Assembly (NCBI RefSeq): GCF_000972845.2
Contig: NC_040019.1
Span: forward strand, 9,243,868 to 9,307,867
Source: Larimichthys crocea
Lineage: Eukaryota; Chordata; Actinopteri; Sciaenidae
Direction of reading: 5' to 3'
Length of the DNA: 64,000 bases
The notes beneath the pieces were generated by a model that saw only the letters and a list, made by a program, of their open reading frames with translations, did no database searches and was not told where the DNA came from. Position 1 is the first letter of the stretch. Each line of letters opens with the position of its first letter. Of the stretch, positions 58,398 through 64,000 are shown piece after piece. Made by a program: the position numbers and the translations under genes.

Positions 58398-60919
58398 TAG
58401 GATTTAACAACCTAAACAAACAAAACACAACATCTTACATAAGGAAAGTCTGGTTTAGTACGACTGTTGTTATTACATAGTTTTAACCGTCATCCGTGTT
58501 GGTAATTATACCATTATCTGCACCAAATTCATTTCTGAGGTCTTGTCACATGGCAACAACACTGAAAATAAATCTGTAACAAGCTATAAAACAAGAACAG
58601 GCAGACATAGAAAAATCTCAGATTCCTGCTTCAGCTTTTCCTGCGCAATATAAAATTATTACATATTTTGTGTGTTCTTCTGGTTTAGATACTAAACACA
58701 CTTTATTGTAGCAAACGCTGCTGTGTTGCCAGACCTCGCTAAATTCAATGTTACTATTATAGAAACAGAAATGATTGCCAAAACTATAAAACGAAGGTCC
58801 AAGTTGATGCTCTTTAGTTCTGCATGAAATCTATAAACTCCAACACAAACAAAAAAAAATGACATCTGAAATTGTTTGGGGATGGACTGGACTAGGGTAA
58901 AACATTGAGATGGTTGATGCAGAACTTTCAGACTGATCCGTGCCGTCTTGCTGTCTGAAAAAAAGAGCAAGTGTGACACAGGGTCGAGTATTTTTGGGAT
59001 CAGATGAGAGGAAACAGTTGGAGGTCAGCGAGGGCAGTGTGTGTGTGTTTGTCTGTGTTTGGTGGGGAGGGGGGCTGACCAGTCTGAAATGGTGTTGGAA
59101 ACAGTAGTAACGGCGCTTAATCTTCTTAACCAGCTGCCATCTGTTTTGACAGACACCGCTTCTTTTCCAAAAAGGAACTGTCATCAACCTTCGTATCGCC
59201 TCTCCGGGCCTGTTTCCTCTCCATCACGCTCTGCCTAGCTTGTATTTTTTTAAACACTCATCTTTTATGCTATACAATGGAGGTCCCACTCTTGAGCTGG
59301 ATTCCTTTACCAAATCCTTTTGTTCAAGTTTCCTTCCTCTCTGTAATCTGACTAAACCATATCACAGTGTCTGTCATTGTTTTCAAATTCATCTCTCATG
59401 TGAGCCCCAAAACACGACAGCGAGCATTTCCTCCTCTCACGTCCTGCTATACCAAATATGGCCATCGATGTTTCCTCTGTTGACAGTCTCTTATCTCACT
59501 TACATGTCAAGCGAAAATATGTCGCCAGGATATCTTTGTTTACAGCAGTGTTTCAGTGGCATGCAGTATTATAAAAAAATATTGCTTTGTCAGTTCAGCA
59601 GAACTCACAGTAAACATGCTGTATATCGAAAATAAAATAAAATAAAAACCTGAAGCTGTGTATGCGTCTTGTTTTATTTGACAGTTTTGACAAAACAGAT
59701 AAACAGAAATACCCACAGTAATAGGAGGACATCATGAGAAATGTTTCATTTTCATTTTTACTGGGCGTTATGTGAAACCCCTTTAATATAGCCGTCCATT
59801 AAGCACAAGGCTAGAGGGGTCTTCTCATCTAATTCTCAGGAAGAAAGCAAATACGCATGTCCAGGATAATATTTTTTAAGAGCAGATATCCACACTTTAA
59901 TAGGTTGCAAACACATTTTACCTTGAACTGCCAAAGACTTCCCCTGATTTTCAAAAAAAGTTCAACAATTACTGGACAGAACTTTTCTTTTTTTTGTCTC
60001 TGTCACAGTGAAGTTATTTTAACTTGTAAAAAAAACGTTAATGTAATAGTAACACATACAAGTAGTAAATACGATCATTCCTACATCATCCCTGGATAGG
60101 AATTCAATGTTAATTTTGTTTATCCCCTTTGAATTGGCACTCAAGGGAATGTATAGCATTTGCACAAGAATTTGAAGAAGTTGTACAAAGCCCTATTCAA
60201 ATAAAGTCATGAAACGATGTGACATTCCAGTTTATTTATTTATTTTTAGCACCGTGATCTCACAAGACCTGTAGCATGCAGCCATACTGAGCTGGACTTC
60301 CCCTCTTGTCTCTCATCTATTTGCGAAGCAGTCAAGGGGCTTAATCCTTGATTAATCCGTAATTCTCAGATCAGCCTATCCCAACTCTTGGCAGGTTTAC
60401 AAAAGAAACATCATGTCTATCCCTCACTGATTCAGTGGATCCTTCAGGTTTGTTTGGTGTCTTGTCTTTTTCTCTCTTGAGTCTCTTTCTTTCATGGCAA
60501 TAGCCCTCTGAATTTCATCCACACTGTTTATTTGATGGACCATGTTCCCAGATTTTCAGTCTGTGAAAAATACATTATAGGTTGAAGGAGCCAAGGGAGA
60601 TCTAACGGCGCTGAGCTCACCTTTATTGTGGAACATTCTGCCTCATGCAAAGCCACAGCGCTTGTCCAGTTTTCCATCATTACCATGTAGCTCGGTAGCT
60701 TTAGCAGATGTCGTCATTGCTGGTAGACAGGGAGTGAAAGGAAGCAGAATATAATAGTCTGTCTTATCCCAGTGGTCTAATCAGAAAAGGTCAGCTTTAT
60801 ATATAGGTGGCCTTTATACAAATACAGAAGCCTTATACAGGTATTACTCATGGTTTTGTAAAAAAGGCTTTAATGGAACCTTTTGATGTTTGGGATTGAT
60901 TCAAGTTTTAGCCCATTAA
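58398..60919. other. Intergenic sequence, no gene recognised
   Basis: Open frames here are short, low-complexity or unlike known proteins. A right-end fragment of the palindromic repeat lies at 59810-59865 (TCTTCTCATCTAATTCTCAGGAAGAAAGC). AATAAA words cluster at 59629-59646 and 60200, but with no gene attached. Confidence 0.5.
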
Positions 60920-61217
60920 AGGTCCAGTGTGTAAGATTTATTAGGTTTATTTACAGAATAAGGTGTAAATGAAATAAAAAAAAAACATATTTTCATTAAA
61001 GTATAATCACCTGTAAATCAGAATTGTTATGTTTTGGTTATGTTAGAATGAACAGATGCTGTGTCCATGGAGTCTGTAATACTGAGTAAACTAATCACTG
61101 GTAGGGCTTTTTGCCATTTTTAACTGTAGTTTCTCCTTCACAATAAGAAGGAAAGGGTGAATAGGGTTGCAATCCGCTGCTACAGGACTATATACCACTA
61201 AAATCTACACTGGTCCT
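60920..61217 (+). mobile_element. MITE-like element with about 20-bp terminal inverted repeats
   Basis: The left end AGGTCCAGTGTGTAAGATTTA pairs with the right end (TAAAATCTACACTGGTCCT, reverse complement AGGACCAGTGTAGATTTTA). The element is about 298 bp with no coding capacity. Its left end matches the fragment at 30144. I could not identify a clear target duplication, so the superfamily is left open. Confidence 0.6.
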
Positions 61218-62115
61218 CTATATATCTACAAACTTGCACACACAGGCAGCTCTTGGTTTCTCTTCAATTTGGATTGACTGGACATCATACTTTGATTAAG
61301 ATAGTATTCTAATAATATTTCACATTTCAGTTTTGATTTAGTTTATCCTTTTAATCAAAAGTCAATGATGACAGCATAACGAGTCGTTACTGATTACTCA
61401 TAGGGTTACTGATAAGTGTCGGTATAAATAACTATCCTCCCACTTCACAAATCTAAAGCTGAACTTTATAATACTAATCACTAACCACAAGGTGCTGGAC
61501 CTTTCTGTAACAAGAAATCATATGCACATATAACTAAGATGGGAGAAGGCCTGTATGTTTGCTTGCACGTGTTTCTGTCTGTTTGACTGTGTGCTGTATA
61601 TAAGTGTATGAGAACCTGAGGAGAAACGCTTTCATTCTTGAAACATGACCAAATTCTAGAGGAGATTCAGACAGGCAGCAGCTGGACTGAGAGGAAGCAG
61701 CTGTGGACCAGGGGTTACGTTAACCAAATATTTCCTGCCACTGATTGAATTTTTTTTAGCAATGGTGGAATAATCTAAAGGCAGCCCGTCATTTCGAAAG
61801 ATTGAAACTGAGGCTGATCTGCCCTAATGTCCAGTATTTCACATGTAACATACAGTAGTAAATAATAAGATGTGGAGCACCTTTAGCAGACCTCCTAACG
61901 CAATTGGTGGCAAATCTTTTCTCCATGCCCTCATAAATGCATCATTTCTAAATTCTTTATATTAAATGCTATTGTGATAGGGTTGTTTACAAAATTACAT
62001 ACTATTAAATAGGCTATATGTGTCATAATTCTAAAAAAAAATGGGGTGATGTCATGTCAGTGGAAAATCTTATTATAGCACTTCCACATTCTGGAGAAAA
62101 CACTTCATTCATTAT
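61218..62115. other. Intergenic sequence, nothing recognised
   Basis: AT-rich unique-looking DNA without a supported gene or repeat. Confidence 0.4.
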
Positions 62116-62500
62116 GACATTCATTTTCTTGCTCAGAGTTAATTGAGGACATTGATACCATTCTCATTTCTGTTCATTAAATATGAAGCTACAGCCAGCA
62201 GCAAGTTAGTGTAGCTAGTTATGCTGGTAACAAAATCCACTGGTGGTATGAATTCACTGCCGAGAAGTTGAGCAGCACATAACCCAACGTAAAACCAAAA
62301 ATGATGTTAATTACTGAGCTTTATAAGTAATGCTTGGACAGAGCCAGACTATTTGTTTCTCTCAGTTCCCAGTCTTTTTGCCAAGCTAAGATAACCTCAG
62401 GTAGCCTCATATTTAATGGGCAGACATGAGAGCTCAATCAATCCTCTCATCTAACTACTGGCCGAAAGCAAATAAACATATTTCAGTATGAATATTTCAA
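62116..62500 (+). mobile_element. Palindromic interspersed repeat, most complete copy
   Basis: The left arm (GACATTCATTTTCTTGCTC ... ATATGAAGCTACAGCCAGCAGC) and the right arm (GCCAAGCTAAGATAACC ... CAGACATGAGAGCTC ... CTCTCATCTAACTACTGGCCGAAAGC) are long imperfect inverted repeats of about 90 bp. No coding capacity is present. This layout suggests a non-autonomous foldback or MITE-type element common in fish genomes. Confidence 0.6.
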
Positions 62501-63647
62501 ATCTTCAAACTATTCAAACTATATCAAACTATCAAGCTATAAAAACTCACAGACATTGTTGTGTAGAAGGTCTTTTGAAACTTTTAAATGCCTGCTCGTG
62601 CTGAGAACTTGGCTGTGCTGGTGGAAGAGCTGTAGTTATGTGCAATGCAATTTTGGTGTCAAGGATTGGCAGCTTGCTCCCTCCTGCAACCAAACTGTTC
62701 CTGTGCATAACTGCTGGTTCTGTTCTCCTCAGCTAATATCATGAAACCATCAATTACATTACACAATAGCTTTTTTTTTCTGGGACCAGACCGACACCTT
62801 ATACCAATATGCCTGTCTCCTAGTTATTTTCAGGTTCCATATATGTCACTTCTGCTGCTTCTGAAGCACAAGGACATATTTTTCTTCTCCCAATGAGACC
62901 ACTCCAGATGGTTCTTCCATAATGAAACAGCATTTAACCAACACCATGCAACAGTTTATTTTAAGCTGAACTGTAAAATGGAAGTAACCTTCTGGAAGGT
63001 CGACCTGAAGAAAATAAATAAAATACTGAGATGAACTGAAAAGCATTTACGTGCAAGTGAAGCATCGGGTAAAAACGTGTTTCTCCCGGGTGCAAATCAG
63101 TCCATGCGCCCTCTTTAAACCATCTGATGTGTGACAGATATTCCCATTTTAATATTTAATTTCATTTCACAAGGTTTGATGACGCAGAAACATAACGTAA
63201 CAGTACACGTGTTTGTATAATGACATTATCTGTTTACATCTTGATCCTGTCTCCAAGAAAGATTTGATATCATTAAACTTCATCAGGCCATTTTTTGCCA
63301 CATGAACATTTTCAGTTTTCCTTTAAGGTCTAATTGAGCTGTTTTGACATGAACCCTGCAGGATTCTCAGTCAAAGACAGAGTCTTTCCACAACAAAACA
63401 CTTTAAATGATGATTGTCGTAAGTACAGTAACACTAAGCCTCAATAATGTCCGTCACTAATAGGATTGTAATTAACGGAAAACCCACTGACCTCATCAGA
63501 TTACTCTACCCTACACTATTAATAGTGTTGTTTGCTAAACCTGCTTCTTTATTAGAACAAAAGGCAACTCAGGGCATTGGATGGACAGAGACGATACGTA
63601 TGCTGGAGCAGAAAACTCAAATTTTGTTGGAATTTGACCATATATAT
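62501..63647. other. Intergenic sequence, nothing recognised
   Basis: Short CAAACTAT repeats at 62505-62540. No supported gene. Confidence 0.4.
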
Positions 63648-63694
63648 ACATACATACATACATACATACATACATACATACATACATACATACA
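63648..63694. repeat. (TACA)n microsatellite
   Basis: About 12 perfect ATAC/TACA units following a short TA run. Confidence 0.95.
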
Positions 63695-64000
63695 GGGGTA
63701 TCAAGTTCTGAGTGAAAGGCAACCAGATTATCAGGCGTCATCACTTCTTCACTTCATTCATGGTCTCCAGAGGATGGATCTAACTGACTTTGGTTAACCC
63801 CTGATCTTTCCCTGTAGCTGCACCTTTAGGTTGACATTTTAGTTCCTTAGCCCCACCAGCAGGTTGTCATCGTGGCTAACACCACTGATGAACATCTTGA
63901 CATCTGTTGGATGGATTATCATACAATGTAGTGCACACATTGGTGATCCCCTGACTTTTTATCCAACACCACCAATGTGTCAAAACTTCAAGTCATCTAA
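63695..64000. other. Right edge, nothing recognised
   Basis: Non-coding as far as can be seen. Confidence 0.4.

Noticed and set aside
58831..59187. 118-codon minus-strand open frame downstream of the hAT element
   Set aside because: Its composition looks random and low-complexity (THTLPSL, SPPPHQTQTNTH) and no domain or splice structure supports a gene.
59629..59646. AATAAA cluster as the true rgs3 poly(A) site
   Set aside because: It lies 4.5 kb past the stop codon and beyond two transposon copies. A complete signal with a GT-rich downstream element already exists at 57140.

Overview
This window is vertebrate nuclear DNA and almost certainly comes from a teleost, probably a spiny-rayed (percomorph) fish. 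It is AT-rich, intron-dominated and full of CA/GT, GA/TC and TACA microsatellites. It carries fish-type DNA-transposon relics: a hAT element with a BED finger, Tc1-like remnants, and a palindromic interspersed repeat. The only gene I can support is the 3' half of an RGS3 orthologue (rgs3, paralogue a or b undetermined) on the + strand. I saw no rRNA, tRNA, CRISPR or prokaryotic features.

Layout: 1-3100 is non-coding upstream DNA. 3106-3489 is a candidate 5' UTR and tiny first exon (MPVSK). 3490-23613 is a long intron interrupted by a 78-N gap (14056-14133). The two 7-kb blocks that abut the gap (7029-14055 and 14134-21133) are near-identical, and I read them as a false duplication in the assembly. 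23614-24603 is a 330-codon acidic exon. Exons follow at 42882-42952, 52301-52402, 53487-53548, 54615-54781 and 54911-55111. The last three encode the RGS domain and include the 62-nt and 167-nt exons typical of R4-type RGS genes. All phases close, giving a protein of 535 residues. The 3' UTR runs to a poly(A) site near 57160. The remainder to 64000 is intergenic, with a hAT element (57626-58389), a MITE (60920-61217) and copies of a palindromic repeat.

The most interesting result is a nested set of promoters inside the gene. A TATA/CCAAT promoter near 47373-47422 precedes a first exon (47566-47609) that splices in frame to 52301 and gives a 191-residue short form. A second TATA/CCAAT/GC-box promoter at 53173-53233 lies directly upstream of the 53487 exon. 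From it, an ATG at 53419 reads without interruption through the 3' splice site into the RGS domain, giving a 165-residue form. Both new N termini begin M-x-H-T-M. The 129-nt intron inside the RGS domain (54782-54910) is open in frame, so its retention would insert 43 residues. The locus therefore appears able to produce a long acidic regulator and two minimal GTPase-activating proteins from separate promoters. These alternative starts are inferred from sequence alone and need transcript evidence.
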